A stretch of 64,000 nucleotides of DNA from contig NZ_CP023865.1 of assembly GCF_003711105.1 (NCBI RefSeq), forward strand, positions 3,807,001 through 3,871,000, given 5' to 3'. The notes beneath the pieces were generated by a model, which saw only the letters and a program-made list of their open reading frames with translations, searched no databases and was not told the origin of the DNA. A program made the translations under genes and the position numbers. The DNA comes from Actinoplanes teichomyceticus ATCC 31121. Its GTDB lineage: Bacteria > Actinomycetota > Actinomycetes > Mycobacteriales > Micromonosporaceae. Shown one piece after another: positions 25,688 through 34,696 of the stretch (its first letter is position 1; every line of letters begins with the position of its first letter).

Positions 25688-26202
25688 GCACGCGGCGGAC
25701 AGCCCCGGTCACCACCGCCGGCCGGGGCATCGCCCTGCCCGGCATCGTGCTGGGCATCGGCATGGGCGGTTTCGCCGACGGCATCCTGCTGCACCAACTG
25801 CTGCAGTGGCACCACATGCTGACCAGCACCAACACCGACCGGATCGGACTGAAATACTACCCGCCCGACACGGTCGACGGGCTGCGCATGAACACGGTGT
25901 GGGACGGCGCCTTCCACACCGTCACCTGGCTGTCGGTGCTGATCGGTCTCGGCCTGCTGTACTCACGGGTCACCACCGACCGTCGCCGGATGTTCCGGTC
26001 CCGGGCGCTGTGGGGTTGGATGCTGGTCGGCTGGGGCCTGTTCAACCTGGTCGAGGGCATCGTCGACCACCAGGTCCTGAGCATCCACCACGTCCACGGG
26101 GGCCCGCACCAACTGTGGTGGGACCTGGGCTTCCTCGCCTTGGGCGCGGCCCTGATCGCCGCGGGCTGGCGCCTGCAGCGCGGCGCTGAGGAACCCCGAT
26201 GA
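25684..26202 (+). CDS. DUF2243 membrane protein
   Basis: A 172-residue integral membrane protein with four predicted helices (about 15-33, 77-96, 107-125 and 143-160). The motif GGFADGILLHQLLQWHHMLT and the later LVEGIVDHQVLSIHHV with paired histidines are the DUF2243 signature and look suited to metal binding. In actinobacteria this family often precedes a CtaG-like protein, as here, which suggests a part in copper or oxidase assembly; that is inference. Confidence 0.88.
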   Translation: MSTRRTAPVTTAGRGIALPGIVLGIGMGGFADGILLHQLLQWHHMLTSTNTDRIGLKYYPPDTVDGLRMNTVWDGAFHTVTWLSVLIGLGLLYSRVTTDRRRMFRSRALWGWMLVGWGLFNLVEGIVDHQVLSIHHVHGGPHQLWWDLGFLALGAALIAAGWRLQRGAEEPR

Positions 26203-26394
26203 GCCCTTGCCGGCTGCGGAGGCGCCCGTCCCGCGCGCAGGACGTGACTGGGGCACCGACCGTCCACCGAGCGAGTGGCGTGTCCGGCTCGCCCTCCGGG
26301 CGCCCCCACACTCTGGAGGACCGCCGTTTCCGGAAGCGTGCCAGCCCGTCCCCCTCCCGACCTGATGATCGCCTGGCTTCCGCACGTTCCGAAC

Positions 26395-26646
26395 GCGTTG
26401 CCATCCCGGGCGGCTCCCGGTCTGCGCGGTGTGGTGTGAGCTCGGGTTCCTGCCGGGCTCCAAGGTGTGGTGCCATCCCGGGTGTCTCCCGGGCTCCAGG
26501 GCGTGGTGCCATCCCGGGTCTCTCCCGGGTTCCAGGGCGTGGTGCGAGCTCGGGTTCTCGCCGGGCTCCATGGCCTGGTGCGAGCTCGGGCGTCTGCCGA
26601 TCCCCGCGGCGTGGTGCGAGCCCGCGCACCGTCGACTGTCTGCACA
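26395..26646 (+). repeat. 36-bp tandem array, six to seven copies
   Basis: The landmark GTGGTG (or CTGGTG) recurs at 26431, 26467, 26503, 26539, 26575 and 26611, exactly 36 bases apart, with a diverged copy from about 26395. Two alternating unit types occur, TGCCATCCCGGGTCTCTCCC-like and TGCGAGCTCGGGTTCTCGCC-like. As 36 is twelve codons, open frames with 12-residue repeats arise on both strands, but I see no ribosome site or natural start. It lies between the DUF2243 and CtaG-like genes. Confidence 0.9.
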
Positions 26647-26725
26647 GTCGTGAGACCTGCTCGCGCCTCCTTCCTCGCTCCGATGACCGCTCGCGGCGTC
26701 CCCACCATGCTGCCCGGGACCTCCA

Positions 26726-27487
26726 GTGAACCACTCTCACCAGCCGGACGGCGGCCTGATACTGCTGGGCGTCGTCGTCGCGGTCGTCGGATACGACTAT
26801 CTGACTACACGCACCCGGCACTGGCCCTGGTGGCGAACGATCCTGTTCCTCACCGGCGGCACCCTCCTGGTGGTCGGCCTGACCCTGCGATCGGCTGACG
26901 ACTTCCGCACCCACATGCTGCAGCACCTGCTGATCGGCATGCTGGCGCCGCTCGGTCTGGTCCTCGGCGCACCCGTCACCCTGCTCCTGCGCACCATGCC
27001 CCGCCAGGCAGGCCGAGCCGTCGGACGGGTGCTGCGCAGCCGCTTCGTCCACGTCGTCGCCCAGCCGGCGGTCGCGTTGACTCTCAACCTCGGCGGCCTG
27101 CTCCTGCTCTATCTCACCCCGCTGTACACCTGGACCACCCGGCACCCGGCGACGCACCTGCTGGTCCACCTCCATTTCCTGTTGGCCGGCTATCTGTTCG
27201 CCTGGGTCATCGCCGGCCCCGACCCGGCGCCCCGCCGTCCCCGAGTGCCGGCACGGCTGGTCGTGCTCGGCCTGGCCGTCGCCTTCCACGCCACTTTCTC
27301 CCAACTCATGTACGCCGGCGCGTTCGTCCACCTACCGGTGCCCGAAGAGCAGCGCCGGGGCGCAGCCACCCTGATGTACTACGGCGGTGACATCGCCGAG
27401 CTGCTCCTAGCCGCCGCCCTCGTCACGAACTGGCGTCCACGCCGATCGGCTCCTGTCGCGCGGAGCGCGCTGGCGTCCGCGCCGTGA
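26726..27487 (+). CDS. Cytochrome c oxidase assembly protein, CtaG (caa3) type
   Basis: A 253-residue polytopic protein of the caa3_CtaG family with about seven membrane helices. Conserved features are FRTHMLQHLLIGMLAPLGLVLG in the third helix, LLVHLHFLLAGYLFAWV, and FHATFSQLMYAG. These histidines and methionines fit a copper-delivery role for terminal oxidase. It starts with GTG. It follows the DUF2243 gene across a repeat array. The last 19 codons (NWRPRRSAPVARSALASAP) already carry the first units of the downstream repeat. Confidence 0.88.
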   Translation: MNHSHQPDGGLILLGVVVAVVGYDYLTTRTRHWPWWRTILFLTGGTLLVVGLTLRSADDFRTHMLQHLLIGMLAPLGLVLGAPVTLLLRTMPRQAGRAVGRVLRSRFVHVVAQPAVALTLNLGGLLLLYLTPLYTWTTRHPATHLLVHLHFLLAGYLFAWVIAGPDPAPRRPRVPARLVVLGLAVAFHATFSQLMYAGAFVHLPVPEEQRRGAATLMYYGGDIAELLLAAALVTNWRPRRSAPVARSALASAP

Positions 27488-27745
27488 ATGGTTGGGGGCG
27501 CGCTGGCGTGTGCCCCGTGGCTGGTCGGGTGTGCTCGTGTGCGCCTCCTGGGTCGTGGGGTGTGCTGGCGTGCGCCTTTTGGTTGAGCGTGCTGGCGTCC
27601 GTCTCGTGCGGGATCAGGGTGTGCTGGCGTCGGTCTCCGTGTGGGGTCCGGGTGTGCTGGCGTCCGCCCCGTGCGGGTTCAGCGTGCTGGTACCCGTTTC
27701 GTGCGGGGTCGGCGCGCTGGCGTCCACGTCGCGGGAGGTCCGCTG
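27431..27745 (+). repeat. ~31-bp degenerate array starting inside the CtaG-like 3' end
   Basis: The landmark GCTGGCGT recurs with TGGCGT at 27431, 27471, 27504, 27566, 27593, 27625 and 27658 and variants at 27688 and 27718, so steps are mostly 27-33 bases. The first copies are coding; the others run into the gap up to 27882. The plus strand is rich in G and T and nearly free of A. No gene seen in 27488-27882. Confidence 0.75.
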
Positions 27746-27882
27746 CGCCGACGTCAACGCCGGTGAGCCCCGCGTTCAAGCGGCTGGCCGTCGGCCAGGC
27801 CCGCACAGACAAGCCGGGGTGCCGGCCAGTCTCTGCGGGCTTGGGGCCACCAACAACCAGTCGGACCCGGAGATGCACCGTG

Positions 27883-28812
27883 TCAGACGCGCGTGGGCAG
27901 CGGGCCGCCGTTGTAGGCCACCGCATCCATGAAGGCGGCGATCAGATCCATGTCGCTGCCGTCATGATCGACGTAGTACCGGTGCAGGTTCAGCACGATC
28001 CGTTCGCGGTCCGCCCAGTCGGCGAATTCGCCCAGATCCACCCCACGAGCCGCGTCCAGCGGGGACAGGCCACGCTCGACACCGTCCGCTCCGGCTCGCA
28101 GGACCAGATGGTAGTACCGACGGTGTTCGTCCAGCACCCGGGTGATGTCGTCGCCGGTCAGCACCGGACCGTGTCCGGGCACCAGCACCTCCGGTTCGAA
28201 GGCGGCCAGCCAGTCGAGCACCGCGAGCGCACCGGTCACCGAGCCCATGAAGACGAGCGGAGTGAGCCCGGCGAACACCAGATCGCCGGTGAACAGCACG
28301 CGTGCGTCCGGCACCCATGCCACCAGGTCTCCGGTGGTGTGGGCCGGGCCGCCCGGATGCCGCAGCTCGACCCGCCGGTCACCGACGTGGACGGTGAGCG
28401 CGTCCGTGACGGTGATGTCGGGCAGGCGGCGCTCGACATCGCCCCAGTCCGGCACCGGGCTCCAGAACGGCGGGCACCCGTCGATGAGCGGATCGGTCCG
28501 CAGACCCTCCCGCATCTGTTCCTGCCCGATCAGCACGGTCGTGGCCGGAAGAACACTGTTTCCGTACGTGTGGTCGCCGTGCTGATGCGTGTTGACCGCA
28601 AGCTTCGGCGTCTGCCCGGTAGCCGCGCCCAAGGCGTCCAGGAAGTGTCGCGCCCGGGTCGCCGTGGCGCAGGTGTCGACCACCAGTTGGGTGGTGCCCG
28701 CGGTGACCGCGCCCGCGTTGTTCAGCCACCAGGATCCGTCCGGCTGCACCCAGACATGAATGCCCGGCCGGACTTCGACCAGCCCCGCCTGATTCTCCAC
28801 CGATGCGTTCAT
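27883..28812 (-). CDS. MBL-fold metallo-hydrolase
   Basis: A 309-residue metallo-beta-lactamase-fold hydrolase. The zinc motif THQHGDH is at residues 75-81, the next ligand region is HTTGDLVAW, then the bridging Asp in LFTGDLVFAG and a His in VLVPGHGPVL. The C-terminal 70 residues form a helical extension. This resembles the SoxH/quinoprotein-relay type rather than a true beta-lactamase; no signal peptide is present. Monocistronic. GGCCACC-GCC-GGTGGCC, a perfect palindrome at 28827-28843, lies just upstream. Confidence 0.9.
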   Translation of the reverse strand: MNASVENQAGLVEVRPGIHVWVQPDGSWWLNNAGAVTAGTTQLVVDTCATATRARHFLDALGAATGQTPKLAVNTHQHGDHTYGNSVLPATTVLIGQEQMREGLRTDPLIDGCPPFWSPVPDWGDVERRLPDITVTDALTVHVGDRRVELRHPGGPAHTTGDLVAWVPDARVLFTGDLVFAGLTPLVFMGSVTGALAVLDWLAAFEPEVLVPGHGPVLTGDDITRVLDEHRRYYHLVLRAGADGVERGLSPLDAARGVDLGEFADWADRERIVLNLHRYYVDHDGSDMDLIAAFMDAVAYNGGPLPTRV

Positions 28813-28826
28813 GCCGTGAGGCTACC

Positions 28827-28843
28827 GGCCACCGCCGGTGGCC
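28827..28843. promoter_or_regulatory. Palindrome upstream of the MBL gene
   Basis: GGCCACC-GCC-GGTGGCC, 7-base arms with a 3-base centre, 15 bases before the MBL start. Possible operator. The remaining 28844-29275 is of lower GC content; short open frames on both strands there lack ribosome sites, and I call no gene. Confidence 0.35.
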
Positions 28844-29275
28844 CCTGACATGCGCCATCGGTGGGTGAGCCGCGATGGTGAGCTGTCTGTCAGCGGTTAT
28901 CGAGAGCATGATCTCCCATCCGGCCGGTGAAGTGTTCGGCGTCACCACCGATTTCAGCCAGACGATTCGTCCGAGCAGTGTGGTCTCGTCGTGTCGGCCG
29001 GGAGCAGGAAGTCGCACGCCGGAAACCGTTCCGCACACCCCGGGACGGTTGCGTCTCGTGCGGGAATCGACCCGTTGCCGACATGCCGGGGGCGGCCGTG
29101 CGCGGCCGGGCGACGCAACCGTCTTGGTCCGCCCTCTCCGCGAGGCCGGTCGGTGCGATGTCGCGAGCCGTCCCCGGTGTTGAGTACCTGATAGAGCAGT
29201 GGGTGTGGTCGCAACCTCGGTTGATCCTCACGTACCGCGGCCATATCCTGGGGCCGTCTCGCCTGCTGTCACTGC

Positions 29276-31678
29276 TCATTGGTCCACCTGCGGGAGGCGC
29301 AGAGCCGGGGCGTGCAGCATCCGCCGGGTGGGCAAGACCCCGGCGAGGAGCGCGAGGAGCAGGCACAGGCTGATCACTCCGCCGATGACCGGCCAGGGGA
29401 CGACGAGGGGGACGGGTGCCCCTATCTGTTCGCTCAGGCCGGCTCGGATGGCCAGCAGCGCGCCGAACGCCACGAGCCCGCCGAGCACTGTGCCGACCAA
29501 CACGACCAGCGCCGACTCCGCTGCGACGAAACCGGCCACCTGACGGCGCGTCGCCCCGGCCAGCCGTACGACCCGTAGATCGGGCGCCCGCCCTCGGGCC
29601 GCCATGAGCAGCGTGTTGGCCACGGCGATCGCCCCGTAGCCGGCCGACACGGCGATGAGCATCAGCGTGAAGAGCCACACCAGCCGGTCCTCCGCGCTGT
29701 CGGCCTCGTCCGCCCAGACCGCCACGTCGATCACCCGGGCCCCGACACCTGCCGAGACCCCGCTCGTTCCGGCACCGGACAGGTGCACCGCCGCGGTCAG
29801 CGCGGACGGATCGTGTTCCCGGACGGTCGTGCGGGACAGCAGAACGTCGCCGCGGATCGAACCGTCGGCGACCACGCCGACGACCCGCAACCCGACTCGC
29901 TGCCCGTCCGCAAACGTCACCGGCCACAACGAACCCACACCAGCACGCGCCGACTCGGTGACGACCACGGTGTCCGCACCGCGGAGGCCGGCGAGAGCGC
30001 CGACGTTCACCCGCACGGCCCGATCGGTCCGGGTGAAGGCATCCGGGTCAACCCCCAGCCCGCTCCACGCCCGCCGATCGGTCGTGAACACCGTGGTCGG
30101 AAGGACCGCGGACCCGGCGACGGCGGACACGGCGGCATCCGACAACCCCGGCGTCCGATCCGGAACCATGACCCGGCCGGCGGCGACGTCAGCCTGCCGC
30201 CCCACCGCGTACGCCGCTGTCGAGGTGCGGACCATGCCGGAGACGAGTACCGCGAATGCGACCGTCAGCAGCACCGGCGCCGCGGTGGACGCGGTTCGCC
30301 GTGCCGACGTCCGTGCCCCCTGGCGGACCAGCAGGCCCACCGCGCCGCTGCCACGCCGTAGCGGGAGGCGCCACAGCCGAACGATCGGTGGGATCACCGC
30401 GGGCGCAACGGCCACCATGCCGGTCACCAGGGCCATCGCGCTGTACAACGCGAAGCTCGCTCCGTCCGATGCGTCCCGCGACGTCGCCGCGCCGACGGCG
30501 AGCGCAACCCCGACCGTGATCAGCGAGCCACCGGTGATCCAGCGCAGCCGCCCCATCGGGCGTTGCTCGACGGACGCCTCGCGAAGCGCCTCCAGCGGAC
30601 GTACCCGAGCCGCCCGCCGGGCCGCCGACCAGGCCCCGGCCAGTGCGACCAGCGGGCCGGACAGCAATCCGGCGAGCATCGGCAGCGCGGTGTACCGCAC
30701 CTCGTACGTCGCCGGCTCGAACCCGGCATCGACCAGACTGCGACCCACCGCCGGAGCCACGGCCGCGCCCGTGACCACCCCGAGAATCGCGCCGACCCCG
30801 CCGACCAGCAGCGCCTCGCCATACACCATCCGCCGCACCTGCCGGGGCGTCGCGCCGACGGCACGCAGCAGACCGAGCTCGCGGCGGCGCTGCGCCACCG
30901 TGAACGCGAACGTCGACGCGACCACGAACACCGTGACAAACCCGGCGAGCGCCGCGACCCCGGTGAGCACCTGCATGCCGATCCAGCGGGTACGGGCGTC
31001 GTCTCGCGGTTCCAGGGCACCGCGCGCATCACCGGTCAAAACCGTCGCCCCGGCGCCGACGATGCGGCTGGCCGCCGACGCCACGGCGCGAGCGTCCGCG
31101 CCGGGCTGCAGAACCAGGCCGATCGCCTGCACCCCAGGTGCCAGCCGTGCAGCCACCGAATCCGCGACCAGGTAGCCAGGGCTGTCGGTCAGACCGGTTA
31201 CCGTGTACGTCACCGGCCCCACCGCCGTCAGCAACGTCACCGCCCCGCCCGGCCGCACGTCGAGTGCCCGGTCCACCACGACCTCACCGGAACGCTGGGG
31301 CGGCTCACCGGCCACCAGGCGCACCCCGCCGAGGCGGGCCGAGGACCAGCCGTGTCCCTCAACGGAGCTCTTCGACGGCCGCCCGTCGATGACCGCCTGC
31401 GCGTAGAACGACCGATCGGCAATCGCGGCCGCCACCCCGGAAAGCCCGGCGAGGCGCCTGCTCAGGTCCTCGGCCGCGGCCCCCGGCCAGGGCACCGTCG
31501 GCGGGAACGGGTCGCCGGGACTGTGGCTCTGCGGCGCCTGGACGACGACGGCCGCGGCGGACAGCCGATCCGGAACCTCCGGCCGTCCTGCCACGAGCAG
31601 TAACAGAGAAACGGTTACCAGCGCGATTCCAGCCACCACGGCCACCAGTGCGCCGGCCGCCCGGCGCAGCCTCAGCAC
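29276..31678 (-). CDS. ABC transporter permease, FtsX-like (MacB-type)
   Basis: An 800-residue permease. One N-terminal helix (VAVVAGIALVTVSLLLLVAG) is followed by a large extracytoplasmic domain, then an FtsX domain around residues 250-390 (FVTVFVVASTFAFTVAQRRRELGLLRAVGATPRQVRR) and a second one in the last 120 residues with VVRLAGATRRQVAGF. This two-FtsX layout serves lipoprotein or antimicrobial-peptide export and resistance. The GTG at 31678 overlaps the stop of the ATPase gene. With the nearby LuxR-type two-component system it resembles a peptide-sensing resistance module. Confidence 0.9.
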   Translation of the reverse strand: MLRLRRAAGALVAVVAGIALVTVSLLLLVAGRPEVPDRLSAAAVVVQAPQSHSPGDPFPPTVPWPGAAAEDLSRRLAGLSGVAAAIADRSFYAQAVIDGRPSKSSVEGHGWSSARLGGVRLVAGEPPQRSGEVVVDRALDVRPGGAVTLLTAVGPVTYTVTGLTDSPGYLVADSVAARLAPGVQAIGLVLQPGADARAVASAASRIVGAGATVLTGDARGALEPRDDARTRWIGMQVLTGVAALAGFVTVFVVASTFAFTVAQRRRELGLLRAVGATPRQVRRMVYGEALLVGGVGAILGVVTGAAVAPAVGRSLVDAGFEPATYEVRYTALPMLAGLLSGPLVALAGAWSAARRAARVRPLEALREASVEQRPMGRLRWITGGSLITVGVALAVGAATSRDASDGASFALYSAMALVTGMVAVAPAVIPPIVRLWRLPLRRGSGAVGLLVRQGARTSARRTASTAAPVLLTVAFAVLVSGMVRTSTAAYAVGRQADVAAGRVMVPDRTPGLSDAAVSAVAGSAVLPTTVFTTDRRAWSGLGVDPDAFTRTDRAVRVNVGALAGLRGADTVVVTESARAGVGSLWPVTFADGQRVGLRVVGVVADGSIRGDVLLSRTTVREHDPSALTAAVHLSGAGTSGVSAGVGARVIDVAVWADEADSAEDRLVWLFTLMLIAVSAGYGAIAVANTLLMAARGRAPDLRVVRLAGATRRQVAGFVAAESALVVLVGTVLGGLVAFGALLAIRAGLSEQIGAPVPLVVPWPVIGGVISLCLLLALLAGVLPTRRMLHAPALRLPQVDQ

Positions 31679-32412
31679 GTGCCCTCCACCAGATGCGCGG
31701 TGCGTGCCGCGATTTCCTCCGCGCCCAGCGGCGCCCGGACGTCGTCCGCGATCCGTCCATCGGCGAGGAAGACGATCCGGTCGGCACGAGCGGCGGCCAC
31801 CGGATCGTGGGTCACCATCACCACTGTCTGCTGATGATCGTCGACCAGCGCGCGCAACAGATCGAGTATGTGCCGCGACGTCACGCTGTCGAGCGCGCCG
31901 GTCGGCTCGTCGGCGAACACCACCGCGGGCCGGCTGATCAGGGCCCGGGCCACGGCCACGCGCTGCTGCTCGCCACCGGACAGCTCGCTCGGACGATGCC
32001 GGAGACGATCGGCCAGCCCCACCGCGGACAACGCGGCGGTGACATCCGCCGCCGCCGGGCGACGGCCGGCCAGCCGGGCGGGCAGAGCCACATTCTGCTC
32101 GGCGGTCAGCGACGAGACCAGGTTGAACGCCTGGAAGACGAACCCGATCCGGTCGCGTCGCAGCCGTGTGAGCTCGTCCTCGGTCAGATCGTCGAGCACG
32201 GTCCCATCGATGGTGACCGAGCCGGCGGTCGGGCGGTCGAGCCCTGCCGCGCAGTGCAACAGCGTCGACTTGCCCGAGCCGGAGGGGCCCATCACCGCCG
32301 AGAACGTGCCACGTTCGAATGTCACCGAAATCCCGTCGAGGGCGACCGACCGCCGGTCGCCGGTGCCGTAGGCGGCCCGGACCTTGTCCAGCACAACCGC
32401 GTGAGTCGTCAT
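31672..32412 (-). CDS. ABC transporter ATP-binding protein
   Basis: A 246-residue ATPase of the MacB/LolD class. Walker A is GPSGSGKST, the Q-loop FVFQAFNLV, the signature [15 protein letters not shown], Walker [13 protein letters not shown] and the H-loop VMVTHD. The ATG at 32412 gives the usual N-terminus; 18 more codons are open upstream without support. It is the first gene of the transporter operon and is divergent from the histidine kinase 168 bases away. Confidence 0.95.
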   Translation of the reverse strand: MTTHAVVLDKVRAAYGTGDRRSVALDGISVTFERGTFSAVMGPSGSGKSTLLHCAAGLDRPTAGSVTIDGTVLDDLTEDELTRLRRDRIGFVFQAFNLVSSLTAEQNVALPARLAGRRPAAADVTAALSAVGLADRLRHRPSELSGGEQQRVAVARALISRPAVVFADEPTGALDSVTSRHILDLLRALVDDHQQTVVMVTHDPVAAARADRIVFLADGRIADDVRAPLGAEEIAARTAHLVEGTC

Positions 32413-32580
32413 GGCGGCAACGATGCCGTTGTGGGCCGGGGTCGCGCATCGGACCTGAATCGACATTTCGCGTTCCGCCCGCCGTGGTACGCCGCGCCGT
32501 GATCGGCTCTCCTGTCATCCCTGAGGATGACGACCTGTGAGCCGACGCGCCGTCGGAAGCGATCCATTACGGTTTCGCGC

Positions 32581-33891
32581 ATGGATGCCGCCCAGCTGAT
32601 CAGGCGCCTTCGCCCGACCGAGCTCTATCTGCTCGACACGGTCGCGGCGGTGGCTGTTTCTTTCGTGTGCCTGCTGGCGGCGCTGGCGGCGCCGGTCGAT
32701 GGCCGGCCGGCTGAGCCGGGCTGGCTGTCGCTCATCGCCGCCCTGGTCATCGCGCTTCCGATCGCTGCCCGCCGGCGGTGGCCCTACCCGGTCGCAATCA
32801 CCGTCACCGTGGCGACCGCGCTGGCGCTGGCCATCGAGGTGATCCCCTCCTTCGCGGCGCCCGGGCCCGCATGCGCGCTGGCGTTGGCCTTCTACACCTT
32901 CGGCGCTGCGGCGCGGGATCGGCGGGCGTTCGCCGTCGAGGCGGCCTGCTCCTTCCTGATCGGGCTCGGCATGGTCGTGCCGATGCTCCTGGCAGGGCAC
33001 AGCGATCCTGCGCCGGACAGTCCCTCCGCCATCCTCGCGGTCCTGTTCGGTGGCCTGGTGATCGGACCATCCGCCATTCTCGGTTTCGCCATCGGTGAGC
33101 GACGCGCGCAGAACGCCCAGCGCAGCGAACAGCTGCGGCGGGAAGCCACCATCCAGGAACGACTGCGGCTGGCCCGCGAGCTGCACGACATCATCGCCCA
33201 CACCATGACGCTCATCGTGGTGAAGGCGTCGGTCGGCAACCACGTCGCGGAGGCCGATCCGGCCGAGGCCCGCGACGCGCTTCGGGTCATCGAGAAAACC
33301 GGGCGGGCCGCGATGCTGGAGGTGCGCAAGATGCTGGACACGCTGCGCGAGGAGACCTCTTTCGCTCCGACGCCGGGTCTCGACGATCTGCCGGAGCTCG
33401 TCGAGCTCGCGTCGCTGGGCGATGCCCGGGTGACGCTCACCGTCGAGCGCCCGGAGGGGGCGGCCGCCGCTGAGATGCCCGACTCGGTGCAGCTGGCGGT
33501 CTACCGGATCGTCCAGGAGGCGGTCACCAATGTGGTCAAGCACGCGGCGCCGGCGCATTGCCAGGTGACAGTCATGGTCGGGTGTTCCGACGTGCGTGTC
33601 GAGGTGACCGACGACGGTAAGCGGGAACCGACCATGAACCGGACCGGCCACGGGCTGATCGGGATGCGCGAGCGCGTGGCTCTGCACGGCGGAACCTTCG
33701 ACGCGGGGCCGCGCGCAGGAGGCGGCTTCTCGGTGACGGCACTGCTCCCGCTCGGCGGGCCGGCGGTAGGTAACGACTCTGCGTCCGCCCCGCGGCCGAC
33801 GGCAGGTGACGCCTTTGCGTCCGCCGCGCGGTCAACGCCGGGTAAGGGCTCTGCGTCCGCTCGGCGGGCGGCGGCAGGCGACGGCGGATGA
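32581..33891 (+). CDS. NarL-family sensor histidine kinase with repeat tail
   Basis: A 436-residue kinase. Four to five membrane helices fill about residues 14-170, then HisKA_3 with the phospho-acceptor in ARELHDIIAH (His202) and HATPase with VTNVVKHA and GHGLIGMRERV. The last 40 residues leave the fold and consist of 12-residue repeats encoded by 36-base tandem units. An earlier ATG at 32527 is possible; neither has a clear ribosome site. It pairs with the response regulator at 34033 and probably controls the divergent ABC transporter. Confidence 0.9.
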   Translation: MDAAQLIRRLRPTELYLLDTVAAVAVSFVCLLAALAAPVDGRPAEPGWLSLIAALVIALPIAARRRWPYPVAITVTVATALALAIEVIPSFAAPGPACALALAFYTFGAAARDRRAFAVEAACSFLIGLGMVVPMLLAGHSDPAPDSPSAILAVLFGGLVIGPSAILGFAIGERRAQNAQRSEQLRREATIQERLRLARELHDIIAHTMTLIVVKASVGNHVAEADPAEARDALRVIEKTGRAAMLEVRKMLDTLREETSFAPTPGLDDLPELVELASLGDARVTLTVERPEGAAAAEMPDSVQLAVYRIVQEAVTNVVKHAAPAHCQVTVMVGCSDVRVEVTDDGKREPTMNRTGHGLIGMRERVALHGGTFDAGPRAGGGFSVTALLPLGGPAVGNDSASAPRPTAGDAFASAARSTPGKGSASARRAAAGDGG

Positions 33892-33912
33892 TGACGGGTG
33901 ATGGCAGGTGAC
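33769..33912 (+). repeat. In-frame 36-bp repeats at the kinase 3' end
   Basis: Units start at 33769, 33805, 33841 and 33877, exactly 36 bases apart, each of the form GGTAACGACTCTGCGTCCGC plus 16 bases. They encode the 12-residue repeats such as GNDSASAPRPTA and GDAFASAARSTP at the end of the kinase. The last copy is cut by the stop codon and fades after it. Confidence 0.88.
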
Positions 33913-34029
33913 CAGGACGGTGCGCAGAGTGGGCGCGGACAGCTCGAAACCGGATTGCGCAATGTGGCCGGGCGGAAGCTCCGGCGCCAGGGTTTTCCGG
34001 ACGAGGTCGGCGCGGCGATGGGTGGGTGA
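33901..34029 (+). CDS. Possible 42-aa ORF between kinase and regulator
   Basis: An ATG ORF of 42 codons (MAGDQDGAQSGRGQLETG start) that begins 9 bases after the kinase stop and ends 3 bases before the regulator's GTG. The upstream bases GACGGGTG are a poor ribosome site. The tight spacing is the only argument for translation; it could simply be spacer. No family recognised. Confidence 0.25.
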   Translation: MAGDQDGAQSGRGQLETGLRNVAGRKLRRQGFPDEVGAAMGG

Positions 34030-34032
34030 GGC

Positions 34033-34695
34033 GTGATCCAGGTGTTGATCGCGGACGACCAGGCGCTACTGCGCGGAAGCTTCCGGGTGCTCGTCGACTC
34101 CAGCGGCGACTGCCGTACGGTGGCGGAGGCGGCGACGGGCGTCGAGGCGATCCGGCTGGCTGCCGAGTGCCGGCCGGACGTGGTGCTCATGGACGTGCGC
34201 ATGCCGGAGATGGACGGGATCGAGGCGACTCGCCGCATCTGCGCGGATCCCGAGCTTGCCGGCGTCCGCGTGCTGATTCTGACCACATTCGGTCTGGACG
34301 AGTACGTCTACGGGGCGTTGCGGGCCGGCGCGAGCGGCTTCCTGCTCAAAGACACCCCGCCGGCCGACCTTCTGACCGGCATCCGGGTCGTTGCGGGCGG
34401 TGACGCCCTGCTGTCGCCCTCGGTGACGCACCGGTTGATCGCGGAGTTCGCCCGGCTGCCGCAGCCCGACCGGCCGGTGCCCCGCCGCCTGGACGGAGTG
34501 ACCGAGCGCGAGAGAGAAGTGCTCACCCTGGTCGGCCGCGGGATGTCGAACACGGAGATCGCCACCCATCTCGGGGTCAGCCTGGCCACGGTGAAGACGC
34601 ACGTGGGGCGAATCCTCGCCAAACTCGACGCCCGCGACCGAGCTCAGTTGGTGATCGTCGCCTATGAGACGGGGCTGGTCACCGTGGGCACATGA
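34033..34695 (+). CDS. NarL/FixJ-type response regulator
   Basis: A 220-residue two-domain regulator. The receiver has the acidic pair ADDQ, phospho-acceptor Asp54 in VVLMDVRMPEMDG, and lysine in FLLKDTPP. The LuxR-type helix-turn-helix (about 155-210) reads TEREREVLTLVGRGMSNTEIA and VKTHVGRILAKL. GTG start, 141 bases after the kinase. It is the cognate of the upstream kinase and likely acts on the divergent ABC transporter operon. Confidence 0.94.
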   Translation: MIQVLIADDQALLRGSFRVLVDSSGDCRTVAEAATGVEAIRLAAECRPDVVLMDVRMPEMDGIEATRRICADPELAGVRVLILTTFGLDEYVYGALRAGASGFLLKDTPPADLLTGIRVVAGGDALLSPSVTHRLIAEFARLPQPDRPVPRRLDGVTEREREVLTLVGRGMSNTEIATHLGVSLATVKTHVGRILAKLDARDRAQLVIVAYETGLVTVGT

Positions 34696-34696
34696 G

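Noticed and set aside
26395..26646. 36-bp periodic repeats resembling a CRISPR array
   Set aside because: Units are contiguous without unique spacers, drift gradually, and no cas gene is near.
28844..29275. Possible small genes in the lower-GC gap before the permease gene end
   Set aside because: Frames on both strands lack ribosome sites, GC-rich third positions and any family resemblance.
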